From assembly GCA_017881465.1 (NCBI GenBank), contig JADGQV010000007.1:1-40846 (forward strand): DNA of 40,846 nt, written 5' to 3'. The position numbers and the translations under genes were made by a program. Below are positions 7,253 to 14,717 of the stretch, one piece after another; the first letter of the stretch is position 1; each line of letters begins with the position of its first letter. The DNA is from Gemmatimonadaceae bacterium (GTDB lineage: Bacteria > Gemmatimonadota > Gemmatimonadetes > Gemmatimonadales > Gemmatimonadaceae). The notes below the pieces were generated by a model. The model searched no databases, was not told the DNA's origin, and worked only from the letters and a program-made list of their open reading frames with translations.

Positions 7253-10200
7253 GTGACCGCGCCGCGGGCGCAACACGGGCGCCTCATCATCATGGCGACG
7301 ACCTTAGGACCAGTGAGTTCGGCGCCGGGGTCCTCCGAGGAGCAGGACGAACGGCGCATCATGGACGCGGTACGCGAGCTCGCGCTCGAGTTGAGCGGCG
7401 ATCGCGCCGCGAGCGCTGTATCTCCGACCGCTTCGCTGGAGCGTGACATCGGTCTCGGTAGCCTCGAGCGAGTCGAGCTCCTCACCAGATTGGAAAGCAG
7501 CCTTCAGCGCGAGTTGGGCGATCGTTTTCTGATGCTCGATACTCCACGCGAGATCGCACGCGCGCTGTCTCAAGCCCCTGCCGTCCAGCGAACAGAGACG
7601 CCACCGATTGTGCATCCCGCCGCCGCGAGTGCCGTGGCTCTCCCCGACATCGCGACGCTCGTCGAGGCACTGAGCAGGCGGGCGGCCGCCGAGCCGGCAC
7701 GGGTCCATGTTCACCTGCGTGTAGACACACGCACGCAACCTGTCACCTATGGCCAGCTCTGGGATGGAGCGAGGCGGATTGCCGCCGGATTGACGGCACG
7801 CGGTATCAAGCGAGGAGAGCCAGTCGCGATCATGTTGCCGACGAGCCTCGACTACCTTCAGTCGTTCATGGGCGTTCTCACTGCAGGTGCGATCGCCGTC
7901 CCGTTATATCCGCCCGCGCGACTCGACCGAATGGAAGAGTATCTCCAACGTCAATCTCGCATCCTCGCGAATGCCGACGTCCGCCTCCTGATCTCCATGC
8001 CGGAAGCTGCCCCCGTCGCCCGTCTGCTTCGCGCTGGTGCACGCTCTCTCTCCACAACCACGACCGTCGAGGCGCTTCGCACGGGCGCGGAGCTGGGCGA
8101 TGGCCCGGAGGTGACCGGGAGCGACTACGCGCTGATTCAATACACGTCCGGCAGCACGGGGGACCCAAAGGGCGTGCTGCTCTCGCACTTCAACCTGTTG
8201 GCGAACATTCGTGCGATCGCGGCAGGCATCGACTTGCGGCCGACCGACGTCGGGGTGAGCTGGTTGCCTTTGTACCACGACATGGGCCTCATCGGCACGT
8301 GGTTGAACACGATCGTTCACGGGATTCCTCTCGTGCTGATGTCCCCGCTCGCATTCCTCGCGCGCCCCGAACGCTGGCTATGGGCCATCCACGAGCGACG
8401 CGCGACGCTGTCGGCCGCGCCGAATTTCGCGTACGAGCTGTGCGTGCGAAAAATTCGCGATGAAGCCATCGAGGGACTCGACCTCTCCTCCTGGCGTTGC
8501 GCCGCCAATGGATCGGAGCCGGTAAGCGCCGCGACGATCGACCGGTTCGTCCACCGCTTCGAACGTTTCGGTTTCCGCCGAGAGGCGATGACGCCGATGT
8601 ATGGACTGGCCGAGAGCTCGGTGGCCCTGTGTCTTCCGCCGGTTGGTAGAGCACCTCGAGTGGAGCGTGTCGCGCGAGAAGCGTTCGCGCGCGAAGGTCG
8701 CGCGGTGCCAGCGATGTTGAATGAGGCAGCGCCGCTCAGCTTCGTCTCCGTGGGCAAGGCACTCCCGCAGCACGAGGTCCGGGTTGCCGACGAGAGCGGT
8801 AGCGACGTCGCCGAACGAGTTGTCGGACGCGTGTTGTTTCGTGGCCCTTCGTGCATGGCGCAGTACTATCGTAACCCCACAGCGACCGCGCGCGCGGTCT
8901 TGCCGGACGGGTGGATCGACAGCGGCGACCTCGCCTACATGAGCGACGGCGAGCTGTTCGTCACAGGACGCGTGAAGGACCTGATCATCAAGGCCGGTCG
9001 CAACCTCGTTCCTCAGGAGATCGAGGAAGTAGTCGGCTCGATCGAAGGAATTCGCAAGGGTTGCGTGGCAGCATTCGGGATTCCGGACGCCTCGACTGGC
9101 ACCGAACGACTGATTGTGCTCGCCGAATCGCACACGCGCCTCCATGAGGAGCGCGAGCGCCTCGAGCGTGACATCGTGGCACAGGTGGCTGCAGGTGTCG
9201 GCGTGCCTCCGGACGTCGTGCGTGTCGTGCCGCCCGGAGCGGTGCCGAAGACGCCGAGCGGAAAGATCAGACGCGCGGCGGCGCGCGCGGCATTCGAGTC
9301 CGGAGCGATTTCCGGCAGGCGGCCCGCTCCGTTGCTGCTGCGCGCGAGCCTTGCGGCGGGGATCGCGCTGGCCGCGGCGAAGAGTGGTGTGCGCACGGGG
9401 CTCAGGGTCGCGCAGTGCGCGTATCTAGTTCTCGCCTGGAGCCTCACGCTGGTGGTGTTGGGGCCCTTCGTGTGGATACTCATGCACACGCTCCCCGTTG
9501 GCCGACCGGTACGTGTGTTGAGTAAGATCGTGTCTCGCATCGCGCTCGTGATCAGCGGCTGCCGGATCGAGATCGAGGGGCTCGCGCAACTTCCAAAGCA
9601 GGGGCCCCTCGTTCTGGTCACGAATCACGCTTCGTACGCGGATACTCCCGTCCTTGTCGCGGCGCTGCCCATCGACTTCGTGATCGTCGCCATGACGGAG
9701 ATCCTCACCTGGCCACTAATCGGCACGTTCTCGCGACGGGGAGAGCATCCTTTGGTCGACCGTTGGCACTTGTCGCAAAGTCTCGCGGACGCTGCCTCCA
9801 TCGAGCGCCGGTTACGAAATGGAGAGGCCATTCTGTTTTTCGCCGAGGGCGGTTTCACCCGTGCCAGCGGTCTTCGGCCGTTTCGCCTCGGGGCGTTCGA
9901 AGCTGCCGTCGCGACTGGGGCGCCAGTCCTGCCGGTTGCTCTGCGCGGAACACGGCGGCTACTTCCCGCTGACACTCACCTGCCACACCCCGGCCCCGCG
10001 CATGTCTGGATCGGCGAGCCGCTCCGAGCCGTCGGCACCGGATGGAAAGCCGCGGTCGACTTACGCGATAGAGCGGCTGATGCCGTGGCGCAGCACTGTG
10101 GCGAGTTGCGACGAGACGGCTTTGTCGGGCCGGCCGTTGATGGAGACAATCCTCACAACGTGTCAGGCGATCCCGGAGAAAAGCGGAGCCTCGCCGCCGC

Positions 10201-10273
10201 CGCCGCAGCACGCGATTTCACAATAGGATCTAATGACGTCCTCGAGCATCCGGACGTGCCAAGCATGGTGTAA
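7253..10273 (+). CDS. ACP / AMP-dependent acyl ligase / PlsC acyltransferase fusion
   Basis: A 1006-residue three-domain enzyme. Residues of about 28-110 form an acyl carrier domain whose phosphopantetheine serine is in DIGLGSLERVELL. Residues of about 125-685 form an ANL-family adenylating ligase: YTSGSTGDPKGVLLSH (P-loop), YGLAESS, DSGDLAY, GRVKDLIIKAGRN and the catalytic lysine in PKTPSGKIRR. A hydrophobic helix follows near residues 725-745. Residues of about 760-950 form a PlsC-type acyltransferase with NHASYADT (HX4D) and a FAEGGFTR motif. It likely activates a fatty acid, loads it on its own ACP domain and transfers it to a lysophospholipid at the membrane. Functionally it resembles E. 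coli Aas with the domains in reverse order. GTG 7253 is the longest start; ATG 7292 is an alternative, and neither has a strong Shine-Dalgarno sequence. Confidence 0.88.
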   Translation: MTAPRAQHGRLIIMATTLGPVSSAPGSSEEQDERRIMDAVRELALELSGDRAASAVSPTASLERDIGLGSLERVELLTRLESSLQRELGDRFLMLDTPREIARALSQAPAVQRTETPPIVHPAAASAVALPDIATLVEALSRRAAAEPARVHVHLRVDTRTQPVTYGQLWDGARRIAAGLTARGIKRGEPVAIMLPTSLDYLQSFMGVLTAGAIAVPLYPPARLDRMEEYLQRQSRILANADVRLLISMPEAAPVARLLRAGARSLSTTTTVEALRTGAELGDGPEVTGSDYALIQYTSGSTGDPKGVLLSHFNLLANIRAIAAGIDLRPTDVGVSWLPLYHDMGLIGTWLNTIVHGIPLVLMSPLAFLARPERWLWAIHERRATLSAAPNFAYELCVRKIRDEAIEGLDLSSWRCAANGSEPVSAATIDRFVHRFERFGFRREAMTPMYGLAESSVALCLPPVGRAPRVERVAREAFAREGRAVPAMLNEAAPLSFVSVGKALPQHEVRVADESGSDVAERVVGRVLFRGPSCMAQYYRNPTATARAVLPDGWIDSGDLAYMSDGELFVTGRVKDLIIKAGRNLVPQEIEEVVGSIEGIRKGCVAAFGIPDASTGTERLIVLAESHTRLHEERERLERDIVAQVAAGVGVPPDVVRVVPPGAVPKTPSGKIRRAAARAAFESGAISGRRPAPLLLRASLAAGIALAAAKSGVRTGLRVAQCAYLVLAWSLTLVVLGPFVWILMHTLPVGRPVRVLSKIVSRIALVISGCRIEIEGLAQLPKQGPLVLVTNHASYADTPVLVAALPIDFVIVAMTEILTWPLIGTFSRRGEHPLVDRWHLSQSLADAASIERRLRNGEAILFFAEGGFTRASGLRPFRLGAFEAAVATGAPVLPVALRGTRRLLPADTHLPHPGPAHVWIGEPLRAVGTGWKAAVDLRDRAADAVAQHCGELRRDGFVGPAVDGDNPHNVSGDPGEKRSLAAAAAARDFTIGSNDVLEHPDVPSMV

Positions 10274-10286
10274 TGACGGAGCTGGA

Positions 10287-11207
10287 ATGATCGCAAGCAA
10301 TGCAGAGCCGACAATTGCCGCGCCACTGTCGAACGCCGATGTTGCGGAGCGTCTGGAAGACGTCGCGAACCTGCTGCAGGAGCAGGGTGGGAACCAATTT
10401 CGCGTACAGGCGTGGCGCGGTGGCGCCGCGACCATTCGCCGTCTCGCGAGGCCTGTGCGAGAGCTTCTCGATGAGGAAGGGCTCGAGGGGCTGGACCGGC
10501 TCCCTGGAATCGGGCCCGGACTCGCACGTGCGGTGCGCCAGCTGATCGAGACAGGACGTCTTGCCACGCTGGAGAGGCTACGCGGCGAGAGTGATCCGGT
10601 TGCGCTGCTGGCATCGGTGCCTGCCATTGGACACACTTTCGCCAAACGCATCCACGACCGACTCGGGATCGAATCGCTGGAAGAGCTCGAGCTCGCGGCG
10701 CACGATGGTCGCTTGGCGAGTCTCTCCGGCATGGGCCCGAAACGGCTGGCCGGAATTCGTGATGCACTGACGACGCGTCTGCGTTCGCGGTGGAGAGATG
10801 GCAGACCCGACACACTGCCGGACGTCGCCGAGCTGCTCGACGTGGATCGCGAGTACAGGGAGCGCGGGCTGGCAGGGGAACTGCCTACGATCGCTCCTCG
10901 GCGGTTCAATCCGTTGGGCGAGCGTTGGCTTCCCATATTGCACACGACGCGCGGAGACCGGCACTACACGGCTCTCTTTTCCAACACCGCTACCGCGCAC
11001 AGGCTCAATCGCATGCGCGACTGGGTCGTTATCTACTGGGACGGCCGCGACGGCGAGCGGCAGTGCACCGTGGTGACGGAACGCCGGGGCCCGCTCGCTC
11101 GGCGGCGCGTCGTTCGCGGCCGCGAGAGCGAATGCTTTTCGCATTACAAGCTCGACTCGAACACAACCGTGCGTGCCCGGCGCTCGACGTCAGGCGCTTT
11201 GGGCTGA
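10287..11207 (+). CDS. Helix-hairpin-helix DNA-binding protein with PolX-type N-terminus
   Basis: The 306-residue protein begins with a PolX-like 8-kDa domain (NADVAERLEDVANLLQEQGG, then FRVQAWRGGAATIRRL). Helix-hairpin-helix units follow: LPGIGPGLARAVRQLIETG near residue 73, VPAIGHTFAKRIHDRLG near 110, and LSGMGPKRLAGIRDAL near 145. No polymerase palm aspartates follow. Instead, residues of about 200-300 carry an unassigned domain with WLPILHTTRGDRHYTALFSN, DWVVIYWD and RGRESEC. It probably binds nicked or structured DNA. ATG 10287 follows GGAGCTGGA and lies 13 bases after the fusion gene's stop, so the two are likely co-transcribed. The C-terminal domain is the part worth study. Confidence 0.75.
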   Translation: MIASNAEPTIAAPLSNADVAERLEDVANLLQEQGGNQFRVQAWRGGAATIRRLARPVRELLDEEGLEGLDRLPGIGPGLARAVRQLIETGRLATLERLRGESDPVALLASVPAIGHTFAKRIHDRLGIESLEELELAAHDGRLASLSGMGPKRLAGIRDALTTRLRSRWRDGRPDTLPDVAELLDVDREYRERGLAGELPTIAPRRFNPLGERWLPILHTTRGDRHYTALFSNTATAHRLNRMRDWVVIYWDGRDGERQCTVVTERRGPLARRRVVRGRESECFSHYKLDSNTTVRARRSTSGALG

Positions 11208-11220
11208 CAGGGTAAGAAGC

Positions 11221-11427
11221 ATGCTACGCCCACCAGTCGACTCGCAGCCTGCTTCGCCCAGGCTCGATCGCGCTGTCGAGCGCACTATCGACCGCGTCGA
11301 CGAGGCAGGTTTTGACAGCTTTCCGGCAAGTGATCCTCCAGGCTGGACTACGCTCCACGCCGGCGCACGGAAAGAGGACGGCGAGAGAGCCGGCCGCGTC
11401 GCGCCTTCTGATCAGCAGGTGGAGTGA
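11221..11427 (+). CDS. Small acidic protein with FPASDPP motif
   Basis: The 68-residue product starts at ATG 11221, 13 bases after the preceding stop. Its middle reads VDEAGFDSFPASDPPGWTTL. The pattern of an acidic helix followed by SFPASDPP and an aromatic residue recurs in small uncharacterised bacterial proteins; no function is known to me. The rest is low-complexity and polar. The 3' end overlaps the convergent Mth938-like gene by 16 bases. It probably belongs to the transcript of the fusion and HhH genes. Confidence 0.6.
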   Translation: MLRPPVDSQPASPRLDRAVERTIDRVDEAGFDSFPASDPPGWTTLHAGARKEDGERAGRVAPSDQQVE

Positions 11428-11651
11428 ATGAGGGCGCCGACGGGTTCGGTGGCCGCAAGGGCATTGTAGCGCTCTATTGCTTCCGGAACGGCGTTGGGCT
11501 GAATGCCGGCACGATGACCCGTTCCGCTTGCCCGCCAATCCCACGCGCGCGCGCCGCCTGGAAAGAGCACGGCATCTCGCAGCGGACCCGGCGCGGCCTC
11601 GACGACTACACGTCCCCACCGCCACGACATGATTAGCGGAGATCGCGCCAT
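11412..11651 (-). pseudogene. Mth938-domain protein with an internal deletion
   Basis: This 79-residue frame matches both ends of the Mth938-like (DUF498/NDUFAF3-related) family. The N-terminal part has SWRWGRVVVEAAPGPLRDA, LFPGGARAWDWR and HRAGIQP, and the C-terminal part has ERYNALAATEPVGALIHSTC, the usual family ending. Full-length members are about 110-125 residues. The middle, which normally carries the strand ending in the GTG/SRGM turn and the following CPET helix, is missing between GIQP and AVPEAIERYN while the frame is preserved. That deletion removes the core of the fold, so the product is probably non-functional. ATG 11651 follows AGAGGGG; ATG 11630 is an alternative. It is downstream of the thioesterase on the same strand. 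Confidence 0.6.
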
Positions 11652-11671
11652 GGCCCCTCTGTGCCGTCGCC

Positions 11672-12133
11672 TCAGCGCACCATCGTCATCGGCGCCCGCA
11701 CTGCCACGACGCGAGAGCGCGCACACTCCGCGCCCTCGGCGATGACGCTCAGCTCCACGACGACCTTGCGTTTGCCGACCTCCACGGGGCGTGCTCGAAT
11801 CAGAAGTTCCGGGCCGAGTGGGGTAGGGCGCAGAAAGTCGACGTGCAGCGACGCCGTGACGAAGCGTGGCGTCGGATCCCGTCCCGGAAGCGCGCCCGCA
11901 GCAACCATCGACGCGGCCGCGGCGGTGGCGATCGCATGGCAGTCGGTCAGGGAAGCGATCAGCCCACCGTAGACGAAGCCCGGAAGTGCCATGTGATACG
12001 GCGCGGGTTTGAACCGCGCGATGGCCTCGCCGTCGGTCCACTCGCTCTTCACGTGCAGGCCGTTCGTGTTGAGTCGGCCACACCCGTAGCAGTGGGCGAA
12101 GTCATCAGGGTAGAGGTCCTGAAGCATGCTCAT
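11672..12133 (-). CDS. PaaI-type hotdog thioesterase
   Basis: The 153-residue protein fits the 4HBT/PaaI thioesterase family. It begins with a CYGCGRLNTNGLHVKS segment, then FVYGGLIASLTDCHAIATAAAA, in which the hotdog helix follows a GG turn and Asp is the likely active-site residue, then the strand LHVDFLRPTP and a final strand region. It presumably hydrolyses acyl-CoA or acyl-ACP; the substrate is unknown. The N-terminal Cys pair is common in this subgroup. It is separated from the Mth938 remnant by 20 bases. The nearby acyl-ligase fusion gene suggests a shared role in acyl turnover, but it is on the opposite strand. Confidence 0.75.
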   Translation of the reverse strand: MSMLQDLYPDDFAHCYGCGRLNTNGLHVKSEWTDGEAIARFKPAPYHMALPGFVYGGLIASLTDCHAIATAAAASMVAAGALPGRDPTPRFVTASLHVDFLRPTPLGPELLIRARPVEVGKRKVVVELSVIAEGAECARSRVVAVRAPMTMVR

Positions 12134-12148
12134 GGTCGAAGCTTGCCG

Positions 12149-12218
12149 GCTCTAGAGCGATTTGACGTACGATCCGGGCCCTCGGCTGTCTGTGGCACGA
12201 TGCTTCAACCTCTAGAGG
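12149..12218. other. Paired CTCTAGAG palindromes between two minus-strand genes
   Basis: GCTCTAGAGC (12149-12158) and CCTCTAGAGG (12209-12218) are perfect 10-bp palindromes sharing the core CTCTAGAG. Their centres are 60 bases apart, in the 90-base gap between the site-2 protease stop and the thioesterase start. They could be a paired operator for the thioesterase gene or a coincidence. Confidence 0.3.
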
Positions 12219-12223
12219 GAAAG

Positions 12224-13327
12224 TTACGTCTTCTGTGACGCCAACGAGCGCAGTGCCGCCTCGATCATCACAAACTCACCAACGTTTTCCAGCGTCAGAA
12301 CGCCGCTCAGCCGGCCGTCGCTAAGCACGGGTAGCGTGTGGCAGGGGCAATCGCCCAGCCGCGCGATAGCGTGTTCCACGAGCTCGCTTGGATTGGCGGT
12401 ACGAAACGAAGCCTCCATTGAACCAGTTACCGGCGCCTCGCGACCATGTCGCGCCAGGCCCGCGAGCAATCCCGCGCGCGTAAGTACTCCGACGACTTTG
12501 CCATTCTCGACGACCGGAAAGTCATGCTGGAAGCCCTGAAGCACGTGATCGAGCGCCGCTTCGAGAGTGTCGCTAGCAGCAAGGGTGCGGACGTCGCGAA
12601 TCATCACCCGTTCGACATTCACGCCGCCCAGAAGAGTATGCATCTGTGTGGCGCTTGACTCGCTCGCGGCTGCGAGCCAGACGAACAAGCCGATCAACAC
12701 AAGGAACGGGCTGACCAGGAGACCGATGATTCCAAAGAGCAGCGCGAACCACTTGCCGACGCGCGCTGCCACCTCGGTCGCGCGAAGGTAGTCCATGCGG
12801 AACGCAAGAACGGCGCGCAACACCCGACCACCGTCCATCGGGAACGCAGGCAGCAGATTGAAAATGACCAGCGAGACGTTGACCCACATGAGTTGAGCGA
12901 GAAAGGCACCGCGTTCCCCGTGCGCGGTCGCCTTCTCGACGAACCCTACCGGCAATCCGAGCACACGCAAGAGGATGTAAATTGCCGCCGCAATTCCGAC
13001 GGTAACAGCTGGACCAGCAAGGGCGATCCAGAGCTCCTGGTGTGGCTGGGTAGGTATGTGCTCGAGGCGCGCGACGCCACCGATCGGCAGCAGCGTAATG
13101 TCGCGGGTTGACGCCCCGAATCGGCGCGCCGTGAGTGCGTGACCCAGCTCGTGGAGGACGACCGATCCAAACATTGCGAGCGTGAAGAGTACGCCGCGCG
13201 CCGCACCCGCGGCGGTACCAGTATCCTGATAGTAGAGGAGCGCCAGCCAAATCAGCAGAATCGCGAATGTCGCGTGCACCCGCAGATCGATTCCGCTAAC
13301 GCGTCCGATCTTCCATGACCACTTCAT
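12224..13327 (-). CDS. Site-2 protease with two CBS domains (Rip3-like)
   Basis: The 367-residue membrane metalloprotease has the HExxH zinc motif in VVLHELGHALTARRFGA (His59, Glu60, His63) and the second metal motif NLLPAFPMDGGR near residue 160. Several hydrophobic helices surround these motifs. Residues of about 235-355 hold two CBS domains, the first starting VMIRDVRTLAASDTLEAAL and containing DFPVVENGKVVGVLTR. Such proteases cleave membrane-anchored regulators, with CBS domains likely sensing nucleotides. Rv2625c (Rip3), in the DosR regulon, has the same architecture. The product starts MKWSWKIGRVSG, typical of the subfamily. It is divergent from the PRPP synthetase gene. Confidence 0.92.
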   Translation of the reverse strand: MKWSWKIGRVSGIDLRVHATFAILLIWLALLYYQDTGTAAGAARGVLFTLAMFGSVVLHELGHALTARRFGASTRDITLLPIGGVARLEHIPTQPHQELWIALAGPAVTVGIAAAIYILLRVLGLPVGFVEKATAHGERGAFLAQLMWVNVSLVIFNLLPAFPMDGGRVLRAVLAFRMDYLRATEVAARVGKWFALLFGIIGLLVSPFLVLIGLFVWLAAASESSATQMHTLLGGVNVERVMIRDVRTLAASDTLEAALDHVLQGFQHDFPVVENGKVVGVLTRAGLLAGLARHGREAPVTGSMEASFRTANPSELVEHAIARLGDCPCHTLPVLSDGRLSGVLTLENVGEFVMIEAALRSLASQKT

Positions 13328-13430
13328 CGGGCCTCCGCTCCAGTTCTTGATCGATGGGATGTCTCGCTTCTTCCGACAACGGGAGCAGCGACTCTACGGC
13401 AGAGACCACCGACACTGAACATCGGGCCCA

Positions 13431-13491
13431 CTGACGGTGCCGTCAGTCAGCAAAACCCTCAATTGTGCATCGGGAAATGCCTGCGTGTTCC
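13431..13491 (+). promoter_or_regulatory. Dyad and weak shared-element copy upstream of PRPP synthetase (F)
   Basis: CTGACGG and CCGTCAG form a perfect inverted repeat with a 2-base spacer at 13431-13446. It is followed from 13456 by CCTCA, then GGGAAATGCC (13470-13479) and GTTCCG. In a gapless comparison the 36 bases from CCTCA agree at about 17 positions with the element after phosphoketolase (27250 onward), including both ends. It lies about 130-190 bases upstream of the ATG at 13620. The other bases of the 13328-13619 gap show nothing recognised. This is a weak call. Confidence 0.3.
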
Positions 13492-13619
13492 GTTTACAGA
13501 ATCTTGCACCATTCCCCGACGCCGAAACGGCAAAATCCTGATGGACGATGCTCCGCGCAACCAGCACCTTCCAGTACAGCGTACCACGCAGCTTTGTGCA
13601 GTCACTGGAGGGGAAGGCC

Positions 13620-14630
13620 ATGGCCGTCGCGACCACACCCGTAAATGTCGAGCGGCAACTCGCTTGGACTGCCGCCGGACCCGCACCATCACCGTTTCCA
13701 GCGGCGCTCCTTGCCGGTTCGGCGAATCCTCGGCTTGCTAATCGCGTGGAGCGCGCGCTTGCGATCCGGCTCGCCGCCTGCACCACCGAGCGTTTTCCCG
13801 ACGGCGAAGTGTTCGTGCGAATCGACGAGTCGGTGCGAGGACTCGAGGTCGTGCTGCTGCAGCCGACGTCGCCGCCAGTCAACGATCACCTGATCGAGCT
13901 CCTTGCCATGGCGGACGCATGCCGCCGGGCCGCCGCCGCGCGCATTGTGGCGGTGATCCCCTACTTCGGGTACGCGCGCTCCGATCGCCGCGATGGCCGA
14001 CGCACGCCGATCATGGGAAGCCTGCTGGCCGACCTGATGGAACGGGCGGGCATCGGCCATGTGATCACGCTCGACCTTCACACGCCTGCAGTTGAAGGAT
14101 TCTTCCGGATCGCGGTCGACAACCTCACGGCCGTCCCGGTGCTCGCCGACACCTTGCGGGCGCGAGTGCCGTCCGATGCGGTGATCGTTTCACCCGACCT
14201 GGGTGCGAGCCATCTCGCCGATCGATACGCAACCATTCTCGGACTGCCGGTCGCGATCTGCCACAAGCACCGGATCAGCGGCAACCACGTGAGCATCAGC
14301 CGCGTGACTGGCGACGTCGCGGGGAGGCCGTGCGTCGTCATCGACGACATGATCACCACCGGCGGAACAATCGTCGAATGCGTTCGCACGCTACGGGCCG
14401 CGAACGCGATGCCGGATATCACGGTCGCGGCGACGCACGCGGTGCTCGTGCCTGGGGCGCTACGCAGAATTGCTTCGGCCGGTGTGCGGAAACTGATCGT
14501 AACTGATAGCGTCGAGATTACCGGCGAACCGGTGAAGGAGCTGCGTCCCATCATCGTCTCCGTGGCGCCGCTGATCGCGACGGCCATTCGACGTTTGCTG
14601 GACGGCGGTTCACTCCGCGAGCTCGCCTGA
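13620..14630 (+). CDS. prs: Ribose-phosphate pyrophosphokinase
   Basis: The 336-residue protein makes PRPP from ribose 5-phosphate and ATP in the cytoplasm. Family marks seen in order: the N-terminal half with CTTERFPDGEVFVRIDESVRG, the flexible loop region VIPYFGYARSDRRDGRRTPI (ATP binding), HVITLDLHTPAVEGFF, the segment VSPDLGASHLADRYA, and the PRPP-binding loop VVIDDMITTGGTI. ATG 13620 was chosen because it follows GGAGGGG, while the upstream in-frame ATG at 13548 has no such site. Some positions differ from housekeeping enzymes (YARSDRR where YARQDRK is usual), so this may be a second, stress-specific Prs. PRPP or ribose 5-phosphate supply links it to the phosphoribosyltransferase and phosphoketolase genes in this window. 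Confidence 0.88.
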   Translation: MAVATTPVNVERQLAWTAAGPAPSPFPAALLAGSANPRLANRVERALAIRLAACTTERFPDGEVFVRIDESVRGLEVVLLQPTSPPVNDHLIELLAMADACRRAAAARIVAVIPYFGYARSDRRDGRRTPIMGSLLADLMERAGIGHVITLDLHTPAVEGFFRIAVDNLTAVPVLADTLRARVPSDAVIVSPDLGASHLADRYATILGLPVAICHKHRISGNHVSISRVTGDVAGRPCVVIDDMITTGGTIVECVRTLRAANAMPDITVAATHAVLVPGALRRIASAGVRKLIVTDSVEITGEPVKELRPIIVSVAPLIATAIRRLLDGGSLRELA

Positions 14631-14717
14631 GATGATCACCGCAAGCGGTCCACCCAATGCCAAGATCGCGCGCCGAGAATGCATGCAATGGAAGAATCTC
14701 CCGCTTACGGAGATCAG

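Noticed and set aside
12193-12207. A sigma-54-like sequence TGGCACGATGCTTCA
   Set aside because: The -24 GG block fits but the -12 position reads CA instead of GC, and no plus-strand gene lies downstream.
14637-14648. ACCGCAAGCGGT as a terminator after prs
   Set aside because: The arms are 5 bp with a 2-base spacer, too tight for a stable hairpin loop, and no T run follows.
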